Assembly: GCA_019359235.1 (NCBI GenBank)
Contig: JAHHHT010000007.1
Span: 62,001 to 126,000 of the forward strand
Reading direction: 5' to 3'
Length of the DNA stretch: 64,000 bases
Source of the DNA: Oscillatoria princeps RMCB-10
GTDB lineage: Bacteria; Cyanobacteriota; Cyanobacteriia; Cyanobacteriales; Oscillatoriaceae
Shown here: in pieces, positions 42,875 through 51,856 of the stretch
How the letters are laid out: every line of letters starts with the position of its first letter
Position numbering within the stretch: the first letter of the stretch is position 1
Notes under the pieces: generated by a model
What the model was told of the DNA's origin: nothing
Database searches by the model: none
What the model saw: the letters and a program-made list of their open reading frames with translations, nothing else
Made by a program: the position numbers and the translations under genes

Positions 42875-43528
42875 GTGAGACAGATAACTGACCGAGCGCT
42901 ATTTATGCTGGCTGGCGTCATCTTGGCATCCAGTCCCGTCTTAGCTGTAGAAACCCAAAACAGCCGGTGCGCACAGCTTGTCGCTCAAACCCCCGATTTA
43001 TCGCAAGCAAAAATTACGCTGGAAGACCTTTCTCCTGGATTACAAGAAATGCCGGCTGCAGAGATTAAAGCAATGCTAGAGAGCCGGATACAAGGAGGAA
43101 AAGTCACCAGTATTTTTTTGTTTCAACGTTCAGGACTGCCTTTCGGATTGAGCTTTGCCGGCACCGTACTCCCACCCCCAGGCAAAGAGCGAGAAATCTT
43201 CGACGTTTTGGGCCAAACTCTCCAGCGAGGGATCGCAGGCGCAGTTCCGAAAGTCCCCGGCGAAATTCCAGGAATAAAGCCTGGGGTTGTCACAACTCAG
43301 GAACTCCCTGGTGTCAATAATATTGGCGACGCCTCTACTGGACAGACCACAATATTTAATTTGCAAGTTGTGAACTTACGCATAGACATGGTGCTATTTC
43401 GCAGAGGAGGAGTAGTGGGATTCGTTACTACTTCCTATTTAGACGGCGATCCCTCACCGGCACCCATTGGCGATCTCGCCCGCAAGCTAGACGCACGCAT
43501 CCTGCGCATCCTGCAATACTCCCGCTAG
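42875..43528 (+). CDS. Secreted protein of unknown function, last gene of the STAND-kinase-CHAT unit
   Basis: 217 residues from GTG 42875 with AGGAGG 8-9 nt upstream. A signal peptide (LFMLAGVILASSPVLAVE) is followed by a mature domain of beta-rich type: KVTSIFLFQRSGLPFGLSFA, a Gly/Pro-rich loop (VPGEIPGIKPGVV), and LRIDMVLFRRGGVVGFVTTS. The pattern resembles PsbP/LpqN-like small exported folds but no family is assigned. It starts 21 bp after the CHAT stop, so it is co-transcribed. It could be a substrate, inhibitor or scaffold of the CHAT protease. Confidence 0.78.
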   Translation: MRQITDRALFMLAGVILASSPVLAVETQNSRCAQLVAQTPDLSQAKITLEDLSPGLQEMPAAEIKAMLESRIQGGKVTSIFLFQRSGLPFGLSFAGTVLPPPGKEREIFDVLGQTLQRGIAGAVPKVPGEIPGIKPGVVTTQELPGVNNIGDASTGQTTIFNLQVVNLRIDMVLFRRGGVVGFVTTSYLDGDPSPAPIGDLARKLDARILRILQYSR

Positions 43529-43530
43529 CC

Positions 43531-43572
43531 AATCCGCATCACTGCGCAGCCTTCCTGCTGACAGGGGATGGG
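43531..43572 (+). pseudogene. Remnant of a CHAT domain C-terminus
   Basis: Translation gives NPHHCAAFLLTGDG, matching the CHAT end motif seen 700 bp upstream (HWAAFVLTGDW). No start or catalytic part survives. It begins directly after the previous stop codon. Confidence 0.55.
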
Positions 43573-43677
43573 CGCACCCTCAAATACTGGAATCCAATCG
43601 CCCCTCCCCCCGCCTTGGCGCTCTTGGCTGAGGAGGCGGTTCAATCCCCCCCACCCTCACACCCTACTGGTGCCGGT

Positions 43678-44952
43678 TCAGTCCCCCCCCACATCCAACT
43701 TCCCCGACAGCAACCCAGACATCAGCAAATTCCGCGTGCGCCGCAAATTGATCGTTTGCTCCTGCAAAACCTCTATCTGCTTGTACACCGGTTCTACTAG
43801 CGCCACATACTGCCGGTGAGTCGGCTCATCAGGAACAGCAATCAGCACCTTGCGAAAATTGCTCAGATAAATCTCCTTAAACATCACCCCCGACGCCAGA
43901 CTGCTAATCCTGTCCTTATTCTCCTCCACCCAAAAATAAATAAAATAAGCCGACACCCGCTCATTCGGAATGCAGGTAATAAACCCCTGATTCGTACAAG
44001 CCGGCGTCGCATTAATCGCCACCACCCCAATAGTAGCCCGACTCGTCACCATCACCGAATACGGCGGAAACACCCGCGTCTTGCTCTTGCGCCGGCCCAG
44101 CGGCGTAATCTTGCGAGCCGACTCCGAAATAAACATCGTACCGGCATTCGTCAGATCCGTAGGCGTAAACCAAGTCATATCCCCATTTTCCCAGTATTCC
44201 GGCTTCCTCGTCGAAGGCGTATCCCCACTCACCGTTGCCATCGCGTCACCAATCTTTGTCACCTCCCACGTCTCAGGAATCCGTCCCACTTCCGACTCCA
44301 CTATCTTCACCCCTTCCCAACCCGGAAAGCGCAAGTACACAAACCACTCCCGAAAAATCGTCCGCGCCATTGATTCCAGCAACTTCATCCGCTGCAAGTT
44401 AATGGTAATCAACTCGTCATACGCCGAAAGAACCTCCGCAATCTTGCGCTGCTTCTCCAAACACGGGTATCTCAGCGGCAGAGATTTCAGCCCCTGCATG
44501 CTGACATATGGCTGAACCACCCCCCCCACTATACCGTGCAAGGCGTTTTGAAAAACCTCACCTTTCACCCAGTAATACAGATAGGGCGGCCACAAAACCT
44601 CTTGATTTGGCCTGATAATTCCCACGCTGCTAGACAGGCCAAAACGGTCTTCAGGCTTCATCAAATAAGGGATGCCAATCGTGCCAATAATCCCCATCAG
44701 CACGTCCCCAGCTCTCGGTCTGCTGGGCGTCCTCGTGTCGGTGCGAAAACACTTGTTGAAATCCGCTTCCGATATCCGCCCCACCTTCCACAAATTCAAC
44801 CCACTCTCTTTTAAATTTTTCGCCGTCACATACAGCACACCGGCATCCAGCCGCTCCAGTCTGGCGTGAGTGCCGTCGCCCACCGCACACTCGTCCCCGA
44901 GCCGCCGCTGCACCCATTCAGTCTTTGCGGTTTCCATCAATTGAGAAGTCAT
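43678..44952 (-). CDS. hsdS: Type I restriction-modification specificity subunit
   Basis: 424 residues with the HsdS layout: two target-recognition domains (about 10-165 and 215-370), each followed by a helical spacer (LEKQRKIAEVLSAYDELITI; EPVYKQIEVLQEQTINLRRT). FQNALHGIVGGVVQPYVSMQ and SGVMFKEIYLSNFRKVLIAV are the paired TRD ends. HsdS sets the DNA target of the methylase. ATG 44952 has GAGG upstream. It lies 185 bp downstream of hsdM with hairpin repeats between. The 3' end is close to a CHAT remnant and repeat sequence. No hsdR is adjacent. Confidence 0.93.
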   Translation of the reverse strand: MTSQLMETAKTEWVQRRLGDECAVGDGTHARLERLDAGVLYVTAKNLKESGLNLWKVGRISEADFNKCFRTDTRTPSRPRAGDVLMGIIGTIGIPYLMKPEDRFGLSSSVGIIRPNQEVLWPPYLYYWVKGEVFQNALHGIVGGVVQPYVSMQGLKSLPLRYPCLEKQRKIAEVLSAYDELITINLQRMKLLESMARTIFREWFVYLRFPGWEGVKIVESEVGRIPETWEVTKIGDAMATVSGDTPSTRKPEYWENGDMTWFTPTDLTNAGTMFISESARKITPLGRRKSKTRVFPPYSVMVTSRATIGVVAINATPACTNQGFITCIPNERVSAYFIYFWVEENKDRISSLASGVMFKEIYLSNFRKVLIAVPDEPTHRQYVALVEPVYKQIEVLQEQTINLRRTRNLLMSGLLSGKLDVGGD

Positions 44953-44989
44953 AACTCTTTTTCCTCTCCCGTTCCATCGATTATCTAAA

Positions 44990-45117
44990 CTTGCAGGGTC
45001 GGGTTCACCCCCTGCGAAGGCGAGTTAACCCGACCGACCTGCTGGCAGTACAGTATATCTATAAACCCGCCTGCCGGTAGCTTGGGTTATTAATCAACCC
45101 GCCCCTACCCGCAATAA
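44990..45117. repeat. GGTCGGGTT..AACCCGACC palindromes between hsdM and hsdS
   Basis: GGTCGGGTTCACCCC and TTAACCCGACC form one inverted repeat; AACCCGCC/GGCGGGTT words form another. They could attenuate transcription from hsdM into hsdS. Confidence 0.6.
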
Positions 45118-45137
45118 ACTGAAATGCGGACTTCATA

Positions 45138-46661
45138 TCAAACCCCCGCATTCTTTTCCAGCAACTTCGCCACACTCTCTGCAATCCGCTCCTGAAATTC
45201 CAGCGCAAGGGCGTTGAGCTTCACCAGTTCCTCATTGAACTCCTCCAGCCTTTCGGCAAAGTCGAAATCCTCCTCCTCCGTCTTTGCAACGCCCACATAG
45301 CGCCCCGGATTGAGACTCCAGCTCTGCGCCTCAATCTCTGCAAGGGTTGCCACCTTGCACAGCCCCAGCACGTCGGTGTACACTCCCTCTGGAAACATCT
45401 TGCGCAGCATTTCCTCGCCGCCCTTGCCCGTCGCCAGCTCCTCGCCCCGGTACATGCGCACGATGTTTGTCAGAAACTCAATCTGCGCCGGATTGAACTG
45501 CCGGTGGGCGCGATCGCTCTGGTGGAAAATGTGCCTAGCCTCAATAAACAGCACCTTATCCCGGCGCGGCGTCTTCACCTTGCCCCGATCCAAAAACCAC
45601 ACCGTGCAGGGCAGCCTCACGGTATAGAAAAAGTATGGCCCCACCACAATCATCACATCCACCGCCCCACTCAAAATCAGCTGGCGGCGGATCTCCTGTT
45701 CCGAAAGCAGGGTGTCGCTAGCCGAGTTGGCCATCACGAATCCCGCCCGCCCCGTCTCGTTCAAGGCGCTGTAGATTAGCTGAATCCACAGGTAATTTGC
45801 ATTATCCACCCTCGGCAGGCCAAAAGGAAAGCGGCTGTCGTCTTTCAGGCGCTGCTTGTCCACCCTGTCCACATTAAACGGCGGATTGGCCATCACAAAG
45901 TCAAACTGGCCGGTGCTGCTGTGGACATCCTCGTAGTAGGTGTTACAGTGGCGAATGTCCCCCACCAGCCCGTGCACAGCCAAATTTAGCTTGCACAGGC
46001 GCACCGTTTCGGCAATCTTGTCTTGTCCGAAAATGCTAATTTCCGCGCTCGGGTTGTGGTTGCGCTTTTCCACAAACGACGCACTCTGCACGAACATCCC
46101 CCCGGAACCGCAAGCTGGGTCAAAAATGCGCCCGTGGAATGGCTCAATGATCTCCACAATCAGCTTCACAATGGACGTGGGGGTGAAGAACTCGCCGCCC
46201 TTCTGCCCCTCGCTCATGGCGAAGTTCCCCAGAAAATACTCGTATATCTTCCCGAAAGCGTCCCCTTCTATGTCCATCGGGATCGCCTGGAAGTTCTCGA
46301 TTAGCGCCACCAGAATGTCGCTGTCGAGCCGGTGATAATTCTTCGGCAACACGTCTTTCAGCTGCAGGTTCGCCGCTTCCACCGCTTCCATAGCGTCGTC
46401 GATCGCGAGGCCAATGTCCGCTGTTTTTGGCAGCTTCACCAGTCTGGAGAAACGGGCCACTTCCGGCAGGCACATCCGGAAGCCAGAATGGACTTTGTCC
46501 CGCTGCGCCGCACAGTGTAAAATCCTGTACTCGGCGTAGCGCAGGAAAATCAGCCCCAGCACCGGCACCGAGTATTCCGACGGCTTCAGTTTGGAATTGG
46601 CCCGCAGCTGGTCGGCAGCTGCCCACAGGCGCTTTTCAATTTCGCTGTACTTCGCTGGCAT
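45138..46661 (-). CDS. hsdM: Type I restriction-modification DNA methyltransferase subunit
   Basis: 507 residues: N-terminal helical domain ([20 protein letters not shown]), then the N6-adenine methylase fold with SAM motif [12 protein letters not shown] and catalytic motif IV NPPF ([13 protein letters not shown]). The C-terminal helices ([20 protein letters not shown]) contact HsdS. It methylates adenine within the bipartite site set by HsdS. Start ATG 46661. On the upstream side only repeats are found for 700 bp, so the restriction subunit hsdR is absent from this locus. Confidence 0.93.
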   Translation of the reverse strand: MPAKYSEIEKRLWAAADQLRANSKLKPSEYSVPVLGLIFLRYAEYRILHCAAQRDKVHSGFRMCLPEVARFSRLVKLPKTADIGLAIDDAMEAVEAANLQLKDVLPKNYHRLDSDILVALIENFQAIPMDIEGDAFGKIYEYFLGNFAMSEGQKGGEFFTPTSIVKLIVEIIEPFHGRIFDPACGSGGMFVQSASFVEKRNHNPSAEISIFGQDKIAETVRLCKLNLAVHGLVGDIRHCNTYYEDVHSSTGQFDFVMANPPFNVDRVDKQRLKDDSRFPFGLPRVDNANYLWIQLIYSALNETGRAGFVMANSASDTLLSEQEIRRQLILSGAVDVMIVVGPYFFYTVRLPCTVWFLDRGKVKTPRRDKVLFIEARHIFHQSDRAHRQFNPAQIEFLTNIVRMYRGEELATGKGGEEMLRKMFPEGVYTDVLGLCKVATLAEIEAQSWSLNPGRYVGVAKTEEEDFDFAERLEEFNEELVKLNALALEFQERIAESVAKLLEKNAGV

Positions 46662-47140
46662 CTCATACGCAGGTTGTGACTTTTAAGCTCTGAGTCGCGA
46701 ATCCAAGACTCCTAACTCCTAGCTTCTACCCCATTCTACGCCCAACCCAGCTGATGCGTGCCAACCTCACCCTAAGAAATTCCAAAAACCGGCTTTCTCT
46801 AAAAAGGTGGGCACACATTCTAGCCCCAGGGGCAGGGCCAACGTGCCATTGGTGTCAACTTCGGCTTAATCATCAACCGCCCCCGTGAAGGAACGCCCTG
46901 AGGTTGCTGCTTGGCGTCCTACCCTGCGGGAAGCCGCTGCCGCGTCTATGGCGTCCTTGGCGGTTGATTCTAAGATTAATCAATCATAAGGAATAGGGCG
47001 CTAAAGCTGACACCCACCGGCCCCCCACGGAGACTGCCCCCCACTGCAACACCGGCTCTCCAGGCCGGCACGCACCCCGCCCCGCCACACCCTAGCACAA
47101 GCCGGTGCCGGCTTTCCTTAAGAAATAATAAAAAATTTCC
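46662..47140. other. Repeat-bearing spacer upstream of hsdM
   Basis: Contains a dispersed CTTGGCGTCC..GGCGTCCTTGG repeat (46910-46964, inverted relative to 6909-6963) and GCCGGTGCCGGC words. No gene is supported, and no hsdR fragment was recognised. Confidence 0.55.
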
Positions 47141-47182
47141 CCAAGGGTTGCATCTTACCCCAGGCTGTGTTACGATGGTTTC

Positions 47183-47188
47183 TATAAT
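47183..47188 (+). promoter_or_regulatory. Candidate -10 element TATAAT
   Basis: Full consensus, about 200 bp upstream of the ATG at 47388, in GGTTTCTATAATTC. No good -35 hexamer is seen at 17 bp, so an activator or extended element may be needed. Confidence 0.4.
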
Positions 47189-47194
47189 TCAAAA

Positions 47195-47387
47195 GTCTAA
47201 AGGTTTAATCCCTCTCAAGAGCTTAAATTATAGCTCCTGACAGGTGGAAAGCACCAGACTGCTTAAAAACCAGTCCGGAAACCAAAGCCAATTATACGCT
47301 TTCCCCACCTGTCCCGGAAGCCCAAAGCTAGAGAACTCAGGGGTGCTAGACCTTTTAGACCTGCGTCGAAAATAAGGGAGAACGACA
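47195..47387 (+). ncRNA. Long structured 5' leader (candidate cis-regulatory RNA)
   Basis: GACAGGTGGAAAGC (starting 47239) pairs with GCTTTCCCCACCTGTC (ending 47315), enclosing an inner GACTG..CAGTC hairpin. A CTAGACC..TTTTAGACCTG segment follows before AGGGAG and the ATG 47388. Similar layouts are seen in cis-acting RNAs; no known class was recognised. Confidence 0.45.
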
Positions 47388-47813
47388 ATGGCCTACCGAT
47401 TCAAACCCAAAAGCCTCACTTCCCTATGCTGGATCAACCCCCGCTACTGGAAGCTTTCCAAAGAAGAAGTGGCCCAATTCCTGGGCGTATCCCCCGAACA
47501 AGTCAGGAAGGCCACCTGCCTGCAGCACCAAGTATCCATCTCGTGGGTGACAGACGCCGGCAACGTCTGCTGCTCGTTTTTCAGCTACCGGCTGTTTGGG
47601 CGCTGGGAAAAGGCGGTACTGGACTTAATTGCCGGCTGGCAAGACTTCAAAACGTGGCACCGCCTCCTCTCTGCCATCGAGTACGAATTCCTTCGCTTCG
47701 ACTACCCCACAGAAATGGCCGATTGGATTTGGGAAAACCTCAAAGACCGGGACGCCGAATTCATAGACAAACAGCGACAGCAAGACTGCCCCAACGACTC
47801 AGCGGACGCTTAA
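47388..47813 (+). CDS. Conserved small cytoplasmic protein, helix-turn-helix-like N-terminus
   Basis: 141 residues, not assigned. Residues 20-42 (YWKLSKEEVAQFLGVSPEQV) have the spacing of a helix-turn-helix. The middle has CCSFFSYRLFGRWEKAVLDL and the C-terminus is acidic with many Asp and Glu. AGGGAG lies 8 nt before the ATG. A 190-nt leader with strong pairing precedes it, which suggests post-transcriptional control. No signal peptide. DNA binding is an inference from the first motif only. Confidence 0.7.
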   Translation: MAYRFKPKSLTSLCWINPRYWKLSKEEVAQFLGVSPEQVRKATCLQHQVSISWVTDAGNVCCSFFSYRLFGRWEKAVLDLIAGWQDFKTWHRLLSAIEYEFLRFDYPTEMADWIWENLKDRDAEFIDKQRQQDCPNDSADA

Positions 47814-47970
47814 AAGGCTTTACTGTCGCCTTTTTCAATCCAAAATCCACGCATCCACAATCCAAAATTGGTAGAGCCGGCTCAACGCTACGATCGCGAG
47901 CGGATGCCCACTCGCCCACGCCTCTGTGCCGATTGCACTACAATGGCAGCAGGTGCGTCAGTGAGCGACA

Positions 47971-48795
47971 ATGGACTTCCCCCTAGCGAGGCAATATTTT
48001 TATCAAGAAATTGACCAGCCAGACGAGCGAATCGACCTGGCCAAAGCAGCGTTGCACATCGCTCAGGAAGAATATCCCCAACTCGACCCGGCTGAATATC
48101 TCAGCGCCCTCGACACAATGGCGGCTGAGGTGAGCGAACGCTTGCCGGCGCAGCGCTATCCCCTGCGCGTCATCCAAACCGTCAACCAGTATCTCTACAG
48201 CGATTTGGGGTTCACCGGCAACAGCGCTGATTACTACGATCCCCGCAACAGCTTCCTCAACGACGTCATTGACCGGCGCACCGGCATACCCATCACCCTA
48301 TCCCTGCTCTACCTAGAAATAGCGCGGCGCATCGATTTCCCAATGGTAGGCGTGGGGATGCCCGGACACTTCCTCATCCGTCCCGACTTTGAAGGTGCCG
48401 GCATCTGCGTTGACGCCTTCAATGCCGGTGAAATCCTCTTCCCAGAAGACTGCAAAGAACGCCTCTCCCGAATGTACGGGCATCGGGTCGCCCTGCAGCC
48501 CGAATTTCTCGAACCTGTCAGCCCCCGGCACTTCTTGGCGCGGATGCTCAGCAATCTTAAATTAATCTATGTCAGCCAGGGCGATGCCCCCAGAGCGCTG
48601 GCAGCGGTAGACCGGATTCTGCTGCTGTTTCCCGAAACCCCCACTGAATTGCGGGATCGGGGCATCCTCTACTACCAGCTGGGCTACAGGCCAGAAGCCA
48701 TCCGGGAGCTGGAGGTTTATTTGGCCCGGGTGCCGGGGGCCGGTGATGCCGGTGCCATCCGCCAATTAGTGCAGCGCCTGCGCTCTGACATCTAG
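47971..48795 (+). CDS. SirB1-family transglutaminase-like/TPR protein
   Basis: 274 residues. The first 180 match the SirB1 (transglutaminase-like) domain: YLYSDLGFTGNSADYYDPRN, RTGIPITLSLLYLEIARRID, and VGMPGHFLIRPD with the conserved His. The usual catalytic Cys of true transglutaminases is not evident (GIPITLSLLY), as in most SirB1 proteins. The C-terminal 80 residues are two TPR-like helix pairs (DAPRALAAVDRILLLFPETP; LGYRPEAIRELEVYLARVPG). Cytoplasmic. Function unknown in cyanobacteria. ATG 47971 follows a short repeat-free spacer. Confidence 0.85.
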   Translation: MDFPLARQYFYQEIDQPDERIDLAKAALHIAQEEYPQLDPAEYLSALDTMAAEVSERLPAQRYPLRVIQTVNQYLYSDLGFTGNSADYYDPRNSFLNDVIDRRTGIPITLSLLYLEIARRIDFPMVGVGMPGHFLIRPDFEGAGICVDAFNAGEILFPEDCKERLSRMYGHRVALQPEFLEPVSPRHFLARMLSNLKLIYVSQGDAPRALAAVDRILLLFPETPTELRDRGILYYQLGYRPEAIRELEVYLARVPGAGDAGAIRQLVQRLRSDI

Positions 48796-49040
48796 CCGTG
48801 ATTGGGCTATGGGCGTAGAGATGCAAGGATTTTGGATGCAAGGATTTTGGATTGGAGATTGGGGATTGGGATGGTTTCATTGGGCCCATTAAGCTTTTGC
48901 GCATTTAATTTGCGCTATCCACCTCTAGACATTGTTCCTATTATACCTCTATAAAGGCATATCTGGATTCTTTGCCCCTCTCTCCAACAAGCATATTAAA
49001 AGCATAACAGCTTGCCAGCTTTTCTCCCAACCCCTAAACC

Positions 49041-49496
49041 CTAACCCCTAACCCCCTGTTCCTCAGCCACCCGCTTGAGCCGGCGAAGTTGGGCCCGCAT
49101 GTCTTCCTGCGTCCAGGCAGAGGCAAAGCGATTGAAGCCAAACCGGATCAGGGGATTGGGAATCTCGAACTCAAAGCGGTTGAGCAGTTGCGTTCCCTTG
49201 CCCGCCGGCTGGCACTCCCAGCGGTCGCGCCCGGTGAAAAATCCCTGGAACTGCCAGACAATCAGACCGGGCTCTCGCTCCACCACCACACTGTCCAGAG
49301 TGGGCCGCAACAGCGGAATCTGGATAACAAACTGGCTCAGCGCCCCAACATCAGTGCTCCACTCCCCCACCGGCTCACAGCGCAGCACCGGGTTCAGCCA
49401 CCGGTGCATCAAAGCGCTATCTGCGATACAGCGCTCCACCACAGTGGCACTAGCATTAATTTGAATTGTTTGCTCGAAAACTTGACTTATTGACAT
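49041..49496 (-). CDS. SRPBCC (START-like) family protein
   Basis: 151 residues with the helix-grip pattern: an N-terminal strand (FEQTIQINASATVVERCIAD), the ...LMHRWLNPVLRC helix-turn, central strands (VVVEREPGLIVWQFQGFFTG) and a long C-terminal helix (FASAWTQEDMRAQLRRLKRV). Such proteins hold hydrophobic ligands or act as polyketide-cyclase-like enzymes; no ligand can be named. It diverges from the membrane gene at 49574 with a 77-bp spacer. Confidence 0.8.
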   Translation of the reverse strand: MSISQVFEQTIQINASATVVERCIADSALMHRWLNPVLRCEPVGEWSTDVGALSQFVIQIPLLRPTLDSVVVEREPGLIVWQFQGFFTGRDRWECQPAGKGTQLLNRFEFEIPNPLIRFGFNRFASAWTQEDMRAQLRRLKRVAEEQGVRG

Positions 49497-49573
49497 TATA
49501 ACTGCAAGCTAGAGGCGTATTATCACTATTTTCGGATTTTTGCTTGTGAAACTGACTTTACCCTCAGAAAACC

Positions 49574-51250
49574 ATGAATATACCCTGGGAAAGTAGCATA
49601 CAAACGATACCTGTGCTGGCGGGCGGGGTGTTGGCCCAGAACAGGCCGGCAGCCCCTCAACCTTGGAATACTTGGCTGGAGGAATTTAGCCGCTCACTCG
49701 GCACAATGGGCCCATCCGTGCTGCTGAATCTGGCCACGGCCATTGCCATCCTAGTGATTGGCTGGATAGTCGCGATGATTGCAGCCGCCGTAGCCGGGGG
49801 GCTGCTCAAGCGCACAAACATCGACAACCGGCTCGCCAGCTGGATCACCGGTCGCCCGGCGACGGGAGCGCAAGCGCCGCCGGTGGAGAAATGGGTTTCC
49901 AGTGCGGTGTTCTGGATCGTCATGATCTTCGTGCTGGTCGCCTTTTTCGACCAGCTCAAGCTGCAGGCGGTTTCCGTACCCCTGAACACATTTCTCAACC
50001 AAGTCACCGGCTTCTTGCCCAAATTAGCCGCTGCCCTAATTTTGCTGGGCGTGGCCTGGGCCATAGCCACCGTCTCCAAGATAGTGGTGTCCCAGGCGTT
50101 GCGGAGATTGGGTTTGGACGAGCGTTTGAACCAGCAAGTGGGCGCAGTTCCGGCACAACCCCCCCTGCAGCTCAGCGACACTCTCGCCAACGCCCTGTAC
50201 TGGTTCATCTTGCTGCTGTTTCTGGCACCCGTTCTGGACACCCTGGGGCTGCAGCAGGCGCTCGAACCGATTCAGAACCTGCTCAATCAAATTCTCGCCG
50301 CCCTACCCAAGATTCTCAAAGCGGGAATCATTGGCGCGACCGGCTGGTTGCTGGCGCAAGTCGTGCGCCGGCTAGTTACCAACTTGCTAGCAGCCACCGG
50401 CACCGACCGGCTGGGAGCGCGGCTAGGCGTCAGCCAGACTGCCGGCGGACAGTCCCTGTCCTGGATTGGCGGCACAATTGTTTACATTCTGATTTTAATC
50501 CCGACCGCGATCGCCGCCCTCAACGCCCTGGAAGTTGAAGCCATCTCCGCGCCTGCAGTTGTCATGCTGACGCAGATGCTCAACGTCATCCCGCAAATTT
50601 TTACGGCTGGGCTGATTCTGACAGTCGCTTACTTTATCGGGCGCTTTGTGGCGGATCTGGTTACCAATATCCTCACCGGCATTGGCTTTAACAACATCTT
50701 CTACTGGCTGGGATTGCAATCAACACCGTCAGCTCGCCGCCAGCCGGTCGCCCCGCCGCTTGCGGACGAAGACGCGACCGTCATTCAGCCCCCAGCAGTG
50801 CCGGCGCGGACGCCTTCAGAAATTGTCGGAATTGTGGTGCAAGTCGGCATCCTGCTGCTCGCCACAGTAGCCGCCATCAACATTTTAAACATCGAGGCGC
50901 TGACAGCAATTGTCTCCGGCTTAGTGTTGCTCGCAGGGCGGGTTCTGGCTGGGTTAGTGGTATTTGCCCTCGGCTTGTACTTTGCTAACCTCGCCTTCAA
51001 CCTGATTTCCTCCTCCGGCTCTCGCCAAGCGCGGATACTGGGCCAGACGGCTCGCATTGCCATCATCGCCCTCGTGTCTGCAATGGCTCTCGAACAGATG
51101 GGGATTGCCGGTGACATCGTGAATTTAGCCTTTGGGCTGCTGTTCGGCGCGATTGCCGTAGCCATTGCCATCGCCTTTGGGTTAGGCGGTCGGGATATCG
51201 CCGCCGACCAGATCCGGGAGTGGCTGGCTTCCTTTAAGGAACGGGAGTAA
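49574..51250 (+). CDS. Membrane protein with conserved TM-helix repeats (mechanosensitive-channel-related)
   Basis: 558 residues with five copies of the conserved TM-helix repeat (Pfam TM_helix type), each a hydrophobic helix followed by a G/N-x-D motif: GWIVAMIAAAVAGGLLKRTN, GVAWAIATVSKIVVSQALRR, TGWLLAQVVRRLVTNLLAAT, LTVAYFIGRFVADLVTNILT and VVFALGLYFANLAFNLISSS. The end, FGLGGRDIAADQIREW, resembles the entry to an MscS beta domain, but that domain is missing. It may be a channel-like osmotic or stress protein. A short Gly-rich N-terminus precedes the first repeat. The family often has unknown function. Confidence 0.85.
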   Translation: MNIPWESSIQTIPVLAGGVLAQNRPAAPQPWNTWLEEFSRSLGTMGPSVLLNLATAIAILVIGWIVAMIAAAVAGGLLKRTNIDNRLASWITGRPATGAQAPPVEKWVSSAVFWIVMIFVLVAFFDQLKLQAVSVPLNTFLNQVTGFLPKLAAALILLGVAWAIATVSKIVVSQALRRLGLDERLNQQVGAVPAQPPLQLSDTLANALYWFILLLFLAPVLDTLGLQQALEPIQNLLNQILAALPKILKAGIIGATGWLLAQVVRRLVTNLLAATGTDRLGARLGVSQTAGGQSLSWIGGTIVYILILIPTAIAALNALEVEAISAPAVVMLTQMLNVIPQIFTAGLILTVAYFIGRFVADLVTNILTGIGFNNIFYWLGLQSTPSARRQPVAPPLADEDATVIQPPAVPARTPSEIVGIVVQVGILLLATVAAINILNIEALTAIVSGLVLLAGRVLAGLVVFALGLYFANLAFNLISSSGSRQARILGQTARIAIIALVSAMALEQMGIAGDIVNLAFGLLFGAIAVAIAIAFGLGGRDIAADQIREWLASFKERE

Positions 51251-51788
51251 CGGCTTCCCGGGAGAGTGGGAGAATTTTGCACGCCCTGGAATCTTGTAGA
51301 GTGCCGGTTTTTTATTCACAATCAAGGGTAAGAAACCGGTTTTCTCTGACCTAAATAGGGATTTTTCCTGAGAAAAGCCAGAAGAAACCCGGTTTCTCAG
51401 ATTTCTCGAACGGCCTTCCAGTCCTGCTAAGTTTCTCCCCTCTCCTCCCGCTCTCACCCGCACCGGCAATCGTTGCTGTGCGGTGGGGGCGGGTTGATGA
51501 ATCGGCAAAGCTGCCGGTACAGATGTCGAGTCAACCGGCCCCTACAACGGCTTTTCTGCCACTATCCTGCGCCGCCGGCACTCGAGTCAAGCGCGTTCCG
51601 CCCCGCCGGCAGCCCGATACACCGATACATTTCCCCACCCAATTTTGTGTATTTAATTTGCACTATTTCGCTACGGTCAGGTTCCAATACGTTACTGCCA
51701 GCGCCTATCTGTAAGCTAAGCAACGTTTGTATAATCAGCAAATTAAAAGTATAATCTATTATCAGTAACTCTAGATTGTTGACATTGA
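51251..51788. other. Gene-poor spacer with GAAACC palindromes
   Basis: Two GAAACCGG/CCGGTTTC palindromes near 51330-51400 and a GGGGGCGGGTTGATGAA..TCAACCGGCCCC inverted repeat near 51484-51542. No gene is supported. Confidence 0.55.
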
Positions 51789-51800
51789 CTGTCGCGACAG
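51789..51800. promoter_or_regulatory. Palindrome CTGTCGCGACAG upstream of parB
   Basis: A perfect 12-bp palindrome 57 bp before the ParB start, right after ATTGTTGACATTGA (a possible -35 TTGACA). A site for autoregulation is inferred. Confidence 0.45.
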
Positions 51801-51856
51801 CACTAACGCCGCTCCACGCGGCAAAATAGAATAGTCCCCCAAGCGAAACGAAGGTA

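Noticed and set aside
46662-47140. A degraded hsdR upstream of hsdM
   Set aside because: No helicase or nuclease motif could be read in any frame.
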